A stretch of DNA of 39,053 bases from Candidatus Onthenecus intestinigallinarum (GCA_018713325.1 DVFJ01000010.1:1-39053); one strand, 5' to 3'; shown: positions 23,790 through 32,238, counted from the stretch's first letter. Numbers and translations are program-made. The notes: generated from the sequence alone by a model not told the origin.

Positions 23790-24341
23790 TCATGCGCGGC
23801 TGTCCCAGGCCTTCAGCACGCGTCCTTGCAGATCCTTGATTTCAAAGACGCCGTCCTCAAAGGTCATGTAAGACGGCGGATTGCCCTCCTTGGGCAGCGC
23901 GCAGGAGCCGGGGTTGAGGTACGTGACGCCGGAAGCGTGCGCCTGGATGACCGGCAGGTGCGTGTGCCCGTGGATGAGCAGGTCGCCCGGCTTGAGCGGC
24001 GGCAGCGCGTCCAGATTGAACAGATGCCCATGCGTCACAAAGGCCAGGCGCGCGCCCAGTTCCATCAGCATGAAATCCGCGCCGATGGGGAAGGACAGCA
24101 CCATCTGGTCGACCTCGGCGTCGCAATTGCCGCGCACGCAGGCGATCTCGCTTCGGGCGCCGTTGAGCAGGGCAAAGACCGCCTTGGGGTCGTAGTCGGC
24201 GGGCAGGTCGTTGCGCGGACCGTGGTAGAGCAGGTCGCCCAGCAGCACGAGCCGGCCGGCGCCCTCCGCCGCATAGCGCGCGAGCACCTGCTCGGCCGCG
24301 CCGCGGGAACCGTGGATGTCGGATGCGAAGAGATATTTCAT
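23790..24341 (-). CDS. YfcE/MJ0936-type metallophosphodiesterase
   Basis: A small calcineurin-fold phosphoesterase of 183 residues. Metal ligands are all present: D8-x-H10 (SDIHGS), D36 in LLGDL, GNCD at 71-74, H104 in THGH, and GHTH at 125-128. YfcE-type enzymes hydrolyse phosphodiesters in vitro; the natural substrate is unknown. The frame stays open upstream to 24461, but ATG 24341 has AAGGAGG at ideal distance and matches the family start MKYLFASDIHG. It lies between xthA and the ATP-grasp gene in one apparent operon. Confidence 0.9.
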   Translation of the reverse strand: MKYLFASDIHGSRGAAEQVLARYAAEGAGRLVLLGDLLYHGPRNDLPADYDPKAVFALLNGARSEIACVRGNCDAEVDQMVLSFPIGADFMLMELGARLAFVTHGHLFNLDALPPLKPGDLLIHGHTHLPVIQAHASGVTYLNPGSCALPKEGNPPSYMTFEDGVFEIKDLQGRVLKAWDSRA

Positions 24342-24393
24342 GTGATCCTCCTTGCCAATGATGATGAACGCCCCTGCGGGCGAAGGCGGACGG

Positions 24394-25149
24394 TTACAGG
24401 TCGATCTCCAGCACGACCGGGCAGTGGTCGCTGCCGTAGACCTGCGCGTCGATGCGCGCATCCCGGATGCGGTCCTTGACGCGCTCGGACACGAGAAAGT
24501 AGTCGATGCGCCATCCGGCGTTGTTCTTGCGGGCGTTGAACATGTACGACCACCAGGAGTAGCAGCCCGTCTTGTCGGGGTAGAGGTAGCGGAAGGTGTC
24601 GACGAAACCGCTTTGCAGTGTCTTGGTCATCTGCGCGCGCTCCTCGTTGGTGAAGCCCGCGTTGCCCACATTCGCCCGGGCGTTCTTCAGGTCGATTTCC
24701 TGATGCGCGACGTTCATGTCGCCGCACACGATGACCGGCCTTTTGGCGTCCAGGCGCTTGAGGTACGCGCGGAAGTCCTCCTCCCAGCGCATGCGGTAGC
24801 CAAGGCGCGTCAACTCGCGCTGGGCGTTGGGCGTATAGACGTTCACCAGAAAAAAGCCGGGATACTCCAGCGTGATGACGCGCCCCTCCTGGTCGTGTTC
24901 CTCTAGGCCCAGCCCCATGCGCGCCGAGAGTGGCGGCTGCTTGGCAAACACCGCCGTGCCGGAATAGCCCTTTTTGACTGCGCTGTTCCAAAGCTGCGTA
25001 TAGCCGGGCGTCTCCACCTGCGCCTGGTCCGGCTGCATCTTCGTCTCCTGCAGGCTGAACAGGTCCGCCTGCTGCTCGGTAAAATAATCCATGAAGCCCT
25101 TGGAAAGGCATGCGCGCAGGCCGTTGACGTTCCAGGAGATCAGCTTCAT
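24394..25149 (-). CDS. xthA: Exodeoxyribonuclease III (AP endonuclease)
   Basis: Cuts DNA at abasic sites in base-excision repair and trims 3' ends. The 251-residue protein carries the catalytic Glu35 in LQETK, the GDMNVAHQEIDL region, WRIDYFLVS, and the terminal SDHCPV with catalytic Asp-His. Length is normal for the ExoA/XthA family. ATG 25149 has GAAGGAGG ten bases upstream. It is the first gene behind the promoter at 25213-25241, and the six genes that follow run in the same direction with short gaps. Confidence 0.95.
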   Translation of the reverse strand: MKLISWNVNGLRACLSKGFMDYFTEQQADLFSLQETKMQPDQAQVETPGYTQLWNSAVKKGYSGTAVFAKQPPLSARMGLGLEEHDQEGRVITLEYPGFFLVNVYTPNAQRELTRLGYRMRWEEDFRAYLKRLDAKRPVIVCGDMNVAHQEIDLKNARANVGNAGFTNEERAQMTKTLQSGFVDTFRYLYPDKTGCYSWWSYMFNARKNNAGWRIDYFLVSERVKDRIRDARIDAQVYGSDHCPVVLEIDL

Positions 25150-25212
25150 GCGGTCGCCTCCTTCTTTCGCCGGACGCATGCAGGCCGGTCCGGCGCTGGA
25201 TTTCATCTCCTT

Positions 25213-25241
25213 ATTATACACGATTCCCGCCCGCAGCGCAA
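25213..25241 (-). promoter_or_regulatory. Promoter of the xthA-to-GT-C operon
   Basis: TTGCGC (25241-25236), a 17-base spacer and a perfect TATAAT (25218-25213) on the minus strand, about 60 bases before the xthA start. No internal promoter of similar quality was noticed before the ATP-grasp gene. Confidence 0.65.
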
Positions 25242-25303
25242 AGAAAAGCCGCATCAAATGCTGACAAAATGGAAAAAATCAGGAGAGCGGAGGAGGAGAT
25301 GGC

Positions 25304-25888
25304 TTGGTATACGTGACGACGTTGCTGTACGCGCTGCTGGTCCTGCCGCTGCGCATCGCCGCGCGCGTGGACATCGGCGAGCGCTCGACGGTCAAACTGC
25401 GCCTGCAGGCGCTCTTTTTCACGCTGCAATTCGACGGCGTCGTCGAGCGCGGCGAGAGCGGGCTGTTCTTCTCCATCCGTCCGCGCGGCTGGGACGGCCG
25501 GGAGGGCGCGCCCCTGTCGCTGCCCGCGCGCTCGGTCGTGCGGCCCGCGCTGCAAAACTGCCGCGCGCGCCGCTACATCGCGCGGCATGTGCGCGTGCGG
25601 CGGCTGGAGACGGATGTGCGGCTGGGCTGCATGCAGGCCGCGGATACCGCGCGCCTGTGCGGGGCGCTGCTGGCCGCGCTCTCGGCGCTCTCCGGCGCGC
25701 TGCGCCGCCGCCTGCACGTCGCGCCGCGCCTGCGCGTGGAGCCGGACTTTGCGCGGCCCGCGCTGCTGGCGTCGGTCCGATGCATAATCGTCGTGCTGCC
25801 TGGGGACATTATGGCCACGGCGGCGCTGGGGCTGCTGCACGGCCTGCGCCGCTCGGCGCGCCGCGCGATCCCCGCAAAATTGCGATGA
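25304..25888 (+). CDS. DUF2953 family protein
   Basis: A 194-residue protein with an N-terminal hydrophobic segment (VTTLLYALLVLPLRIA) followed by an Arg-rich region and a hydrophobic C-terminal part. The family is uncharacterised but in spore formers is typically found directly upstream of ytfJ, as here. The start is the TTG at 25304, seven bases after GGAGG at 25292-25296; a nearby ATG at 25299 is out of frame. Its TGA overlaps an ATG of the next gene. The family call leans partly on context. Confidence 0.65.
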   Translation: MVYVTTLLYALLVLPLRIAARVDIGERSTVKLRLQALFFTLQFDGVVERGESGLFFSIRPRGWDGREGAPLSLPARSVVRPALQNCRARRYIARHVRVRRLETDVRLGCMQAADTARLCGALLAALSALSGALRRRLHVAPRLRVEPDFARPALLASVRCIIVVLPGDIMATAALGLLHGLRRSARRAIPAKLR

Positions 25889-25902
25889 AGGGGCGAAACG
25901 GA

Positions 25903-26394
25903 ATGGACAGGCATCCCATTGAGAGCTTGATGGGCACGACGATGGAGAACATCCGCGACATGGTGGACGTCAACACCGTCGTGGGCGATCCCGTGCAGAC
26001 GGCGGAGGGCGTGACGATCATCCCCATCTCGCGCGTGTCGTTCGGCTTCGTGGCGGGCGGCGGCGAGTACGGCGCGGAGGGCCGGACGCCAGGCGCTCTG
26101 CAGGAAGAGGCGCGCCCCTTTGCGGGCGGCAGCGGCGCGGGCGTATCGGTCAATCCGGTGGGCTTTCTGGTCTCGGGCGGCGGACAGGTGAAGCTGCTCA
26201 GCGCCAACTATGCCACGCCGGTGGACCGCATGGTGGAGCTGATCCCGCAGGTCGTGGGCGACCTGAAGGACATGCTGTGCGACGAGGACGAGCCCAAGGG
26301 AAAGCAGGCGGACAAGAAGCAGGAGGACGGGGCGGCGCGGGCATTCACGGTGACGCCGCTGCCGCAGGATCTGGGCAAGGAGACGGACGAATAG
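25903..26394 (+). CDS. ytfJ: YtfJ/GerW family sporulation protein
   Basis: The 163-residue product has the family's characteristic start (HPIESLMGTTMENIRDMVD), GDPVQTAEGVTIIPISRVSFGF and the glycine-rich AGGGEYG and GGSGAGVSVNPVGFLV segments. YtfJ (GerW) is a forespore protein needed for lysozyme-type germination events in Bacillus; the mechanism is not clear. Start ATG 25903 is nine bases after AAGGGG; an in-frame ATG at 25885 overlaps the upstream stop but lacks its own binding site. The C-terminus is charged and lysine-rich. Forms a pair with the DUF2953 gene. Confidence 0.93.
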   Translation: MDRHPIESLMGTTMENIRDMVDVNTVVGDPVQTAEGVTIIPISRVSFGFVAGGGEYGAEGRTPGALQEEARPFAGGSGAGVSVNPVGFLVSGGGQVKLLSANYATPVDRMVELIPQVVGDLKDMLCDEDEPKGKQADKKQEDGAARAFTVTPLPQDLGKETDE

Positions 26395-26398
26395 ACAG

Positions 26399-26427
26399 CG
26401 GCCGCCGGAGCGTTCCGGCGGCCGTTT
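26399..26427. terminator. Terminator between ytfJ and hisS
   Basis: CGGCCGCCGGA and TCCGGCGGCCG form a perfect 11-base stem with a GCGT loop, followed by TTT on the plus strand; convergent genes share it. Confidence 0.75.
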
Positions 26428-26429
26428 GG

Positions 26430-27677
26430 TTATTCTGCCTGCTGGCCCAGGGGCTTGAGGTCGTCGTTGTCGGAGAATGCGGCGGCGCAGTAGCCCGCGC
26501 CCTCCAGCGCGCTCAGCTGCTTGCCCAGCTTCTTCTGCTGGGGCAGGACTGTCACCACGTACGTCTCGCGCAGGCGCGCGGCCTTTTGCAGCACCTGTGC
26601 AAAGTCCGCCTCCGGGCGGTAGAGCAGCGCGAGCTTGCGCTTCTCCTCGGGCAGGGCAAATCCCCGCTCCAGCAGGATGGAGCAGATGCGCTCAAAGCCG
26701 ATGGAGAAGCCGACCGCGGGCACCTGCTGCCCGATGAACTTGCCGATCATCCCGTCGTAGCGTCCGCCGCCGGCCACGGAGCCGGGGAAGCCCTCGCACA
26801 CGATCTCAAAGACCATGCCCGTATAGTAGCCCTGGCCGCGCACGAGCGACGGGCAGTAGGCGACGCGATAGCGTCCCGCGGCGAGCGTGGACGCGGCGTC
26901 CAGCACGCGGCGCAGGCCGTCGGCGAGCGCGTCGTCCCCGCACAGCGCCGCCACGCGCTCCAGGCCAAATTCCCCTTCGCGCAGGAACGCGCCCAGCGCG
27001 TCGATCGCCCCGGCGGGCATGCCCTTGTCGGTCAGCTCCGCGCACACGCCGTCCACGCCGACCTTGTCCATCTTGTCAAAGGTGACGCACACGCTCTCCA
27101 GCGAATCGGCCTCAAAGCCCATCGCGCGCAGCATGCCGCGCAGCAGCCGGCGGTCGTTGACGTTGACCGTGAAGTCCGCAAAACCGATGGCCAGCAGCGC
27201 GCGGGCCGTCACGTCGATCAGTTCGATCTCGGCGTTTACGCTCTCGTCGCCCAGGATGTCGATGTCGCACTGCACGAATTCGCGCATGCGCCCCTTCTGC
27301 GGACGCTCCGCGCGAAATACCCGGTCCGTCTGGATGACCTTGAAGGGCGTGGGCAGCTGCGCGCGGTTGGCCGCATAGTAGCGGGAGAGCGGCAGCGTCA
27401 GGTCGTAGCGAAGGCCCATGTCCGACAGCGCGCGCTCATCCCCGTCGGCCAGCGCGGCCTCGAGCTTCTCGCCGCGCTTGAGCACCTTGAAGATGAGGTT
27501 CAGGTTTTCGCCGCCGTCGCTCTTGTCCAGGTTTTCGATGTCCTCGAGCATCGGCGTGGCGATGCGCTCAAATCCGCTGGCGCGGTAGGTCTTGAGGATT
27601 TCGCCCTGCACGTAGTCGCGCAGGCGCATTTCATACGGCAGGTAGTCCCGCATGCCCTTCAAAGGCTGGATCTTCAT
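26430..27677 (-). CDS. hisS: Histidine--tRNA ligase
   Basis: Charges tRNA-His in the cytoplasm. The 415-residue class II synthetase starts MKIQPLKGMRDYLP and has LRYDLTLPLSRYY at 89-101, FRAERPQKGRMREF and QCDIDILG at 121-143, and the histidine-binding RGQGYYTGMVFE. These motifs follow the archaeal/eukaryotic-like form rather than the E. coli form; I recall the same form in other Clostridia. The anticodon-binding domain is short but matches that group. ATG 27677 has AAAGGAG at fair distance and lies downstream of the promoter at 27709-27738. The leader is about 25 bases, so there is no room for a T-box. Confidence 0.93.
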   Translation of the reverse strand: MKIQPLKGMRDYLPYEMRLRDYVQGEILKTYRASGFERIATPMLEDIENLDKSDGGENLNLIFKVLKRGEKLEAALADGDERALSDMGLRYDLTLPLSRYYAANRAQLPTPFKVIQTDRVFRAERPQKGRMREFVQCDIDILGDESVNAEIELIDVTARALLAIGFADFTVNVNDRRLLRGMLRAMGFEADSLESVCVTFDKMDKVGVDGVCAELTDKGMPAGAIDALGAFLREGEFGLERVAALCGDDALADGLRRVLDAASTLAAGRYRVAYCPSLVRGQGYYTGMVFEIVCEGFPGSVAGGGRYDGMIGKFIGQQVPAVGFSIGFERICSILLERGFALPEEKRKLALLYRPEADFAQVLQKAARLRETYVVTVLPQQKKLGKQLSALEGAGYCAAAFSDNDDLKPLGQQAE

Positions 27678-27708
27678 GTCAAACCGGCTCCTTTGTGTCA
27701 GATAGCTT

Positions 27709-27738
27709 ATCATAGAACAGACGGGGCGCTTTTGTCAA
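27709..27738 (-). promoter_or_regulatory. Promoter of hisS
   Basis: TTGACA (27738-27733), an 18-base spacer and TATGAT (27714-27709) on the minus strand. The -35 lies within the upstream region of the divergent dacF gene. Confidence 0.7.
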
Positions 27739-27801
27739 TAAAGGGATGCGGCAAAACGCGCGCGCATACGCTGTTGACATGGATGCGGAGGAGGGAAACG
27801 G

Positions 27802-28917
27802 ATGAAAAGATGGATCGCGGGTCTTTTCACGGCGCTGCTCGTCCTGTATAATGGAGTGGCGCGGGCGCAGACGAGCGCGGCGGCCGCGTGCATTGTGGAG
27901 CTGACCACGGGCCGCGTGCTCTTTGAATACGAGGCGGACACGCAGCTGCCCATGGCCTCCACCACCAAGGTGATGACGGCGCTGCTGGCCCTGGAGATGG
28001 GGGAGCCGGACGAGCCCGTCACCTGCTCAGAGAACGCCTACGGCGTGCCCGGCACGTCGATCTATCTGGACCTGGGCGAGACGCTGCCCCTGGGCCAGAT
28101 GCTCCTGGGGCTGATGCTCGCCTCGGGTAACGACGCGGCCGTCGCCATCGCGGAGCACCTGGGCGGCAGCGTGGAGGAATTCGCACAGATGATGAACGCG
28201 CGCGCGCTGGAATTGGGCGCGCGCAACACGCACTTCGTCACGCCGCACGGCCTGCCCATGGACGGCCACTATACCACGGCGCGCGACCTGGCGCTCATCT
28301 CGCGCCATGCCATGACGCTGCCCGCCTTTCGCCGGATCGTCTCTACGCAGCGCGCCTCCATCCCCTGGGCCGGGCGAGACTACGACCGGCAGCTGCAGAA
28401 CAAGAACCGCCTGCTGTCCGACTATCCGGGCGCCACGGGCGTCAAGACCGGCTACACGCGCGCGGCGGGGCGCTGCCTCGTGTTCGGCGCGCAACGGGAT
28501 AGGCTGGAACTCGTGGGCGCGCTGCTCAACTGCCCCGAGTGGTTCGATGAGGCGGCGCGCCTGATGGACGGCTGCTTTGAACAATACGGCATGCTTACGC
28601 TCTACCGCGCGGGCGAGGATGCGCGGGTTGTGCCCGTCCAAGGCGGCGTAGGGCGCACGGTCAGCGCGGTGGCGGTGACGGACCTGTCCGTGCCCGTCCG
28701 GCAGGGCGAGGAGGTGCGGCTCGTGCTCGACCTGCCCGAGCAGATCGAGGCCCCGGTGCGCGCGGGCGACGAACTGGGCACGGCCAGCGCCGTGCTTTCC
28801 GGGGAGACGCTGCTCACCGTGCCGCTGGTGGCGGCGCAGGACGTGCAGGCCCGATCCTTCACCGTGAACATTAGAACGATTCTGCTGCACTGGCCGCTGC
28901 TGAACGGCTGGCAGTGA
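27802..28917 (+). CDS. dacF: Serine-type D-Ala-D-Ala carboxypeptidase (DacF-like)
   Basis: Removes the terminal D-alanine from peptidoglycan stem peptides outside the membrane. The 371-residue precursor has a signal peptide (1-22, cut near ARA-Q), Ser53-T-T-K56, the SGN triad at 108-110 and KTG at 215-217. A beta-rich C-terminal domain follows (about 270-345), and the last 20 residues could form an amphipathic membrane anchor. Sequence and size fit the PBP5/DacF group; whether it acts in sporulation cannot be decided here. GGAGGAGG is close before ATG 27802. It starts an operon with a GNAT gene (15-base gap) and rluB. Confidence 0.9.
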   Translation: MKRWIAGLFTALLVLYNGVARAQTSAAAACIVELTTGRVLFEYEADTQLPMASTTKVMTALLALEMGEPDEPVTCSENAYGVPGTSIYLDLGETLPLGQMLLGLMLASGNDAAVAIAEHLGGSVEEFAQMMNARALELGARNTHFVTPHGLPMDGHYTTARDLALISRHAMTLPAFRRIVSTQRASIPWAGRDYDRQLQNKNRLLSDYPGATGVKTGYTRAAGRCLVFGAQRDRLELVGALLNCPEWFDEAARLMDGCFEQYGMLTLYRAGEDARVVPVQGGVGRTVSAVAVTDLSVPVRQGEEVRLVLDLPEQIEAPVRAGDELGTASAVLSGETLLTVPLVAAQDVQARSFTVNIRTILLHWPLLNGWQ

Positions 28918-28932
28918 CATAAGGAGCAACCG

Positions 28933-29487
28933 ATGAAGATCATTCGAATGGACGAAAGCAACGCCAGACAACTCAACGCGATCGAGCCCCGCTATCTGGT
29001 CAGCGAGGTCGCGGCGCTGCGCCTGACGCGCGGCGGGTTTGCACTGGAATACAGGCCGCTGGCCAGCGCCGTGTGGAGCCGGAGCGGCTGCGAGGACGAG
29101 GAGGCGGCGGACTTTCTGGGCCGGCGCGACCGGGATGTGTTTTTCAGCTATCTGGAGGGCGCGCTGTGCGGACAGATCGCCGTTGAAGAGAGCGAAAACC
29201 GCCTGGCGCGCGTGACGGACGTGCGCGTGGACATCCCCGCGCGCCGCAAGGGCCTGGGGCGCGAGATGCTGGACGTGGCGATGGACTGGGCGGCGCTGCA
29301 CGGGTGCGAGGGCCTCGTCGTGGAGACGCAGGACGCCAACCCCGCGGCCTGCCAGTTCCTGGAGCACTGCGGCTTTGCGCTGGGCGGCGTGGACCGCATG
29401 CGCTATGCGGGCCTGGCGCGGACGGGCGAGCGGCCGACGGCGCTGCCGGCGTGCGCGCTCTTCTACTACAAGCTGCGTGCGAGGTGA
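28933..29487 (+). CDS. GNAT acetyltransferase, SatA/YyaR-like
   Basis: A 184-residue acetyl-CoA-dependent N-acetyltransferase. VRVDIPARRKGLGREML holds the pyrophosphate-binding R/K-x-x-G-x-G motif A near residues 97-114, and LVVETQDANPAACQFLEHCG is the motif-B region typical of the streptothricin acetyltransferase group. The similarity to that group does not prove drug resistance; most members act on unknown amines. AAGGAG precedes ATG 28933. The gene sits between dacF and rluB with short gaps, so it is probably part of a housekeeping operon rather than a resistance cassette. Confidence 0.82.
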   Translation: MKIIRMDESNARQLNAIEPRYLVSEVAALRLTRGGFALEYRPLASAVWSRSGCEDEEAADFLGRRDRDVFFSYLEGALCGQIAVEESENRLARVTDVRVDIPARRKGLGREMLDVAMDWAALHGCEGLVVETQDANPAACQFLEHCGFALGGVDRMRYAGLARTGERPTALPACALFYYKLRAR

Positions 29488-29492
29488 GGCCG

Positions 29493-30206
29493 ATGCGTCT
29501 GCAAAAATATCTGGCGCTGTGCGGCGTCGCCTCCCGGCGCAAGTGCGAGGAGATCATCCTTGCGGGCCGCGTGGCGGTCGACGGACGGACGGTCGATCAG
29601 CTGGGCGCGCAGGTCGAGGACGGCCAGCGCGTCACGCTGGACGGCGCGCCCGTGGCGCCCGAGGCGCGCAAGCGCTACATCCTCTACTACAAGCCGGTGG
29701 GCGAGGTGACGACCGTCAGCGACGACAGGGGCCGCGCGACCGTGCTCGACCGCTTTGCCGGTGAGGTGCCCGAGCGAATCTATCCCGTCGGCCGGCTGGA
29801 CTACGACAGCGAGGGCCTGCTGCTGCTCACCAACGACGGCGAGCTGGCCCAGCGCCTGCTGCACCCGCGCGGCGAGGTGGACAAGGTCTACATCGCGCGC
29901 GTGACGGGCAGCGTGTCGCCGCAGGACGTGCGGCGGCTGTGCGAGGGCGTCGCGCTGCCCGGCGACGCGCGGCCCACCGCCCCCGCGCAGGTGTCCGTCG
30001 TGCGCCGGGAGACGTTTGCGACGGTGGCGCAGGTGACGATCCACGAGGGGCGCAACCGCCAAGTGCGCCGCATGTTCGAGGCTGTGGGCCACCGCGTGCT
30101 GGCGCTGCGGCGCGTGCGCTTCGGCCCGCTGGCGCTGGGCGCGCTCAGACCCGGCCAGTGGCGCGAGCTGACGCAGGACGAGGTGCAAAAGCTCTACGCG
30201 CTGTGA
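29493..30206 (+). CDS. rluB: Ribosomal large-subunit pseudouridine synthase, RluB/RsuA family
   Basis: Converts a uridine in ribosomal RNA to pseudouridine. The 237-residue protein has an N-terminal S4 RNA-binding domain (MRLQKYLALCGVASRRKCEE, about 1-48) and a catalytic domain with GRLDYDSEGLLLL, where Asp103 is the catalytic residue, and the family's IHEGRNRQVRRM. RluB and RsuA are hard to tell apart by sequence alone; the domain layout in Clostridia usually corresponds to 23S RNA modification. ATG 29493 is preceded by GAGGTGAGG and lies five bases after the GNAT stop. Last gene of its operon. Confidence 0.92.
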   Translation: MRLQKYLALCGVASRRKCEEIILAGRVAVDGRTVDQLGAQVEDGQRVTLDGAPVAPEARKRYILYYKPVGEVTTVSDDRGRATVLDRFAGEVPERIYPVGRLDYDSEGLLLLTNDGELAQRLLHPRGEVDKVYIARVTGSVSPQDVRRLCEGVALPGDARPTAPAQVSVVRRETFATVAQVTIHEGRNRQVRRMFEAVGHRVLALRRVRFGPLALGALRPGQWRELTQDEVQKLYAL

Positions 30207-30225
30207 AGAAATGACGGCATGAAAA

Positions 30226-30257
30226 AAAGCCCTCCCGGTACCGCCCGGAAGGGCTTT
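30226..30257. terminator. Bidirectional terminator between rluB and the SDR gene
   Basis: AAAGCCCTCCCGG and CCGGAAGGGCTTT pair with one mismatch; A-runs upstream and T-runs downstream serve both convergent units. Confidence 0.75.
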
Positions 30258-30263
30258 GCGCGC

Positions 30264-30974
30264 TTAGGCGTGCGGATCCAGCGTCCAACCGCAGTCGCCG
30301 TGATAGATCATCTGGCGCGTCATGCCGCCGTCGATGCAGATGTTTTCGCCCGTGATGAAGCCCGCTTTGTCCGAGCACAGGAACAGCGCCAGCGCGGCCA
30401 CATCCGACGGGTTGCCGACCCGGCCTGCGGGATGCTGCGCGGCGTCCGGGCCATGGTATTCGACGTACTCCGTGTCGATCCAGCCGGGGGAGATCGAGTT
30501 GACCCGCACCCGGCCCGAGAGGCTGACGGCCAGCGCGTGCGTCAGCGCCGAGATGCCGCCCTTGGCGGCGGTGTAGCTCTCCGTCTGCGGCTGGCTCATG
30601 CGGTCGCGCGAGGAGGAGATGTTCACGATCGCCGCGCCGGGCGCGAAGTGCGGGAGGAACAGCTTCGTCAGATAGAAGGGCGCGGTCACGCCGATGCGAA
30701 GCGCCCGGTTGAACTCCTCATAGCTGCACGCGTCGATGCCCTTCATGGGCGGCGGCGCGTTGTGGATGAGAAAGTCCACCTGCCCATGATCGGCAATCAC
30801 CCGCTCTGCAAATCGGCGCAGCGTCTCCTCCTCGCCCACGTCGCCGGTGAAGTACGGATTGGGCGTGCGGTCGATCACGCACACCGACGCCCCCTCCCGC
30901 GCAAACGCCTGCGCGATGGCCAGACCGATGCCGTGCGCGCCGCCCGTGACGACGGCCACCTTGCCCTGAAACAT
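30264..30974 (-). CDS. Short-chain dehydrogenase/reductase
   Basis: A classical SDR of 236 residues: cofactor loop TGGAHGIG at 10-17, LIHNAPPP in place of the usual NNAG (69-76), serine in NISSSRD (118-124), and Y134-x-x-x-K138. Asp35 after the second strand (VCVIDR) favours NAD(H) over NADP(H). Substrate not predictable. ATG 30974 follows GAGGAGG by six bases; a longer frame to 31055 has no support. It lies 29 bases after the ThrE C-terminal half on the same strand, so it is probably the third gene of that unit. Confidence 0.9.
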   Translation of the reverse strand: MFQGKVAVVTGGAHGIGLAIAQAFAREGASVCVIDRTPNPYFTGDVGEEETLRRFAERVIADHGQVDFLIHNAPPPMKGIDACSYEEFNRALRIGVTAPFYLTKLFLPHFAPGAAIVNISSSRDRMSQPQTESYTAAKGGISALTHALAVSLSGRVRVNSISPGWIDTEYVEYHGPDAAQHPAGRVGNPSDVAALALFLCSDKAGFITGENICIDGGMTRQMIYHGDCGWTLDPHA

Positions 30975-31003
30975 GAAAGCCTCCTCTATTATGAACTCAT
31001 TGC

Positions 31004-31450
31004 TCACGCCGTGTGGCGCGCGTGCGGCTTGACGGCGCGAAAGACGACCGTGCATGCGGCCGTCGCCGCGGCGATGGCCATGACGCCCTGCAGCGCCGTC
31101 ATGGCGTGCGACGCGGCCAACGAACCGTCGCCCTGGGCGAGGTAGAGCATGATCTGGAACAGGTCAAAGCCCGGCACGAGCGTGACCAGGGACGAGGTCA
31201 GAAAGACGGTCGCGGGCGTCTTCATGCGGCGCGCGGCCAGCTCGCACAGCGCGCTCATGACCAGTCCGCCCAAGAAGTAGCAGGCGACGGTGCCGTTGCC
31301 CGCGGCGTCGAGCACGACATAGAGCAGATAGCCCAACGCGGCAATCAGGCAGGAGGGCACAATCGTGCGCCGCGGCGCGTGGAAGAGCAGCGCGAACGCG
31401 CCCGCCCCGAAGAATGCGCTGACGGCGGACACCGCAAAGTACAACGTCAT
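31004..31450 (-). CDS. Threonine/serine exporter, C-terminal half (ThrE_2/DUF3815)
   Basis: A 148-residue protein with about five membrane segments, containing HAPRRTIVPSCLIAALGYL and VPGFDLFQIMLYL, as in the small subunit of split ThrE exporters. In Corynebacterium ThrE the two halves are one protein exporting threonine and serine. Here it is paired with the larger half upstream, which it nearly touches. The ATG at 31450 is eight bases from GGGGGG; a GTG at 31456 overlapping the previous stop is the alternative. Transported amino acid is inferred from family only. Confidence 0.85.
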   Translation of the reverse strand: MTLYFAVSAVSAFFGAGAFALLFHAPRRTIVPSCLIAALGYLLYVVLDAAGNGTVACYFLGGLVMSALCELAARRMKTPATVFLTSSLVTLVPGFDLFQIMLYLAQGDGSLAASHAMTALQGVMAIAAATAACTVVFRAVKPHARHTA

Positions 31451-31452
31451 GC

Positions 31453-32205
31453 TCACAGCCCCCCGAAGAACGACCAGAATTTCAGCGCCGCGAACACGCC
31501 GATGGCCACCGTTGCAGCGATGAGCAGCGCCTCCGCCGCGCGGGAGACGCCGGAGACCAGGTCGCCGTAGAGCGTGTCGCGCACGGCGTTGGTCATGAGC
31601 AGCCCCGACAGCAGCGGCATGATGCCACCCGCAATGGCGGCGCTGGGCGTTTCATAGGGAAAGACGAAGTTGATACCATAGGCCACCAGCGCCGTGAGAA
31701 AGCCGCCCAGCACGTTGGTCACGGGCTGCGCCATCTCCAGGCGCGCAATCAGCGGCACGGCCGCCTGCGTCAGCGCGCCCGAGAGCAGCGCCACCAGCGC
31801 CGCCGCCGGTCCGCCGCGAAACATCAGCGCAAACATGGCCGCGCCTATGCCCGCCGCCACGACGCACAGCGCCTGACGCGGACCTGGGGATTCGGCCAGC
31901 GCCAGCAGCGCACGCTCGGCCTGCGCGGCGTCCATGCAGCCCGTGGCCACGTGCCGCGAGATGTCGTTGGCGACGCTCAGGCGGGTCAGGTCCGTGCCGC
32001 GGCGCGCGACGCGCAGCGTGACGGTGCGCGTGCCCAGCGTGACGAACAGGCTCGTCGGATAGGCGACCACGCCCGCGTCGGACAGGCCCAGGCCGCGCGC
32101 CATGCGCATGACCGTCTCCTCGACGCGGTAGGTTTCGCCGCCGTTTTCCAAGATGATGCGCGCGGCCAGGCACAGCGCCCGCAGCGCGGTCTTTTCTTCG
32201 CTCAT
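31453..32205 (-). CDS. Threonine/serine exporter, N-terminal half (ThrE/DUF1212)
   Basis: A 250-residue protein. It starts with a soluble region carrying the family motif ENGGETYRVEETVMRM (about 20-35), the catalytic-like domain of ThrE, and ends with about five membrane segments including GGIMPLLSGLLMTNAVRD. It works with the small half encoded just downstream. ATG 32205 has GGAAGGA upstream. Its promoter (32239-32267) is a perfect sigma-A consensus, divergent from the TPR-protein promoter. Confidence 0.87.
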   Translation of the reverse strand: MSEEKTALRALCLAARIILENGGETYRVEETVMRMARGLGLSDAGVVAYPTSLFVTLGTRTVTLRVARRGTDLTRLSVANDISRHVATGCMDAAQAERALLALAESPGPRQALCVVAAGIGAAMFALMFRGGPAAALVALLSGALTQAAVPLIARLEMAQPVTNVLGGFLTALVAYGINFVFPYETPSAAIAGGIMPLLSGLLMTNAVRDTLYGDLVSGVSRAAEALLIAATVAIGVFAALKFWSFFGGL

Positions 32206-32238
32206 GCTTTCATCCTTCCGGCGCGTTGCGCCCGCCAC

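Noticed and set aside
27678-27708. A T-box leader for hisS
   Set aside because: The promoter leaves a leader of about 25 bases, far too short for a T-box.
28933-29487. An antibiotic resistance cassette around the SatA-like acetyltransferase
   Set aside because: It is embedded in a housekeeping operon of normal base composition between dacF and rluB; only generic GNAT similarity is visible.
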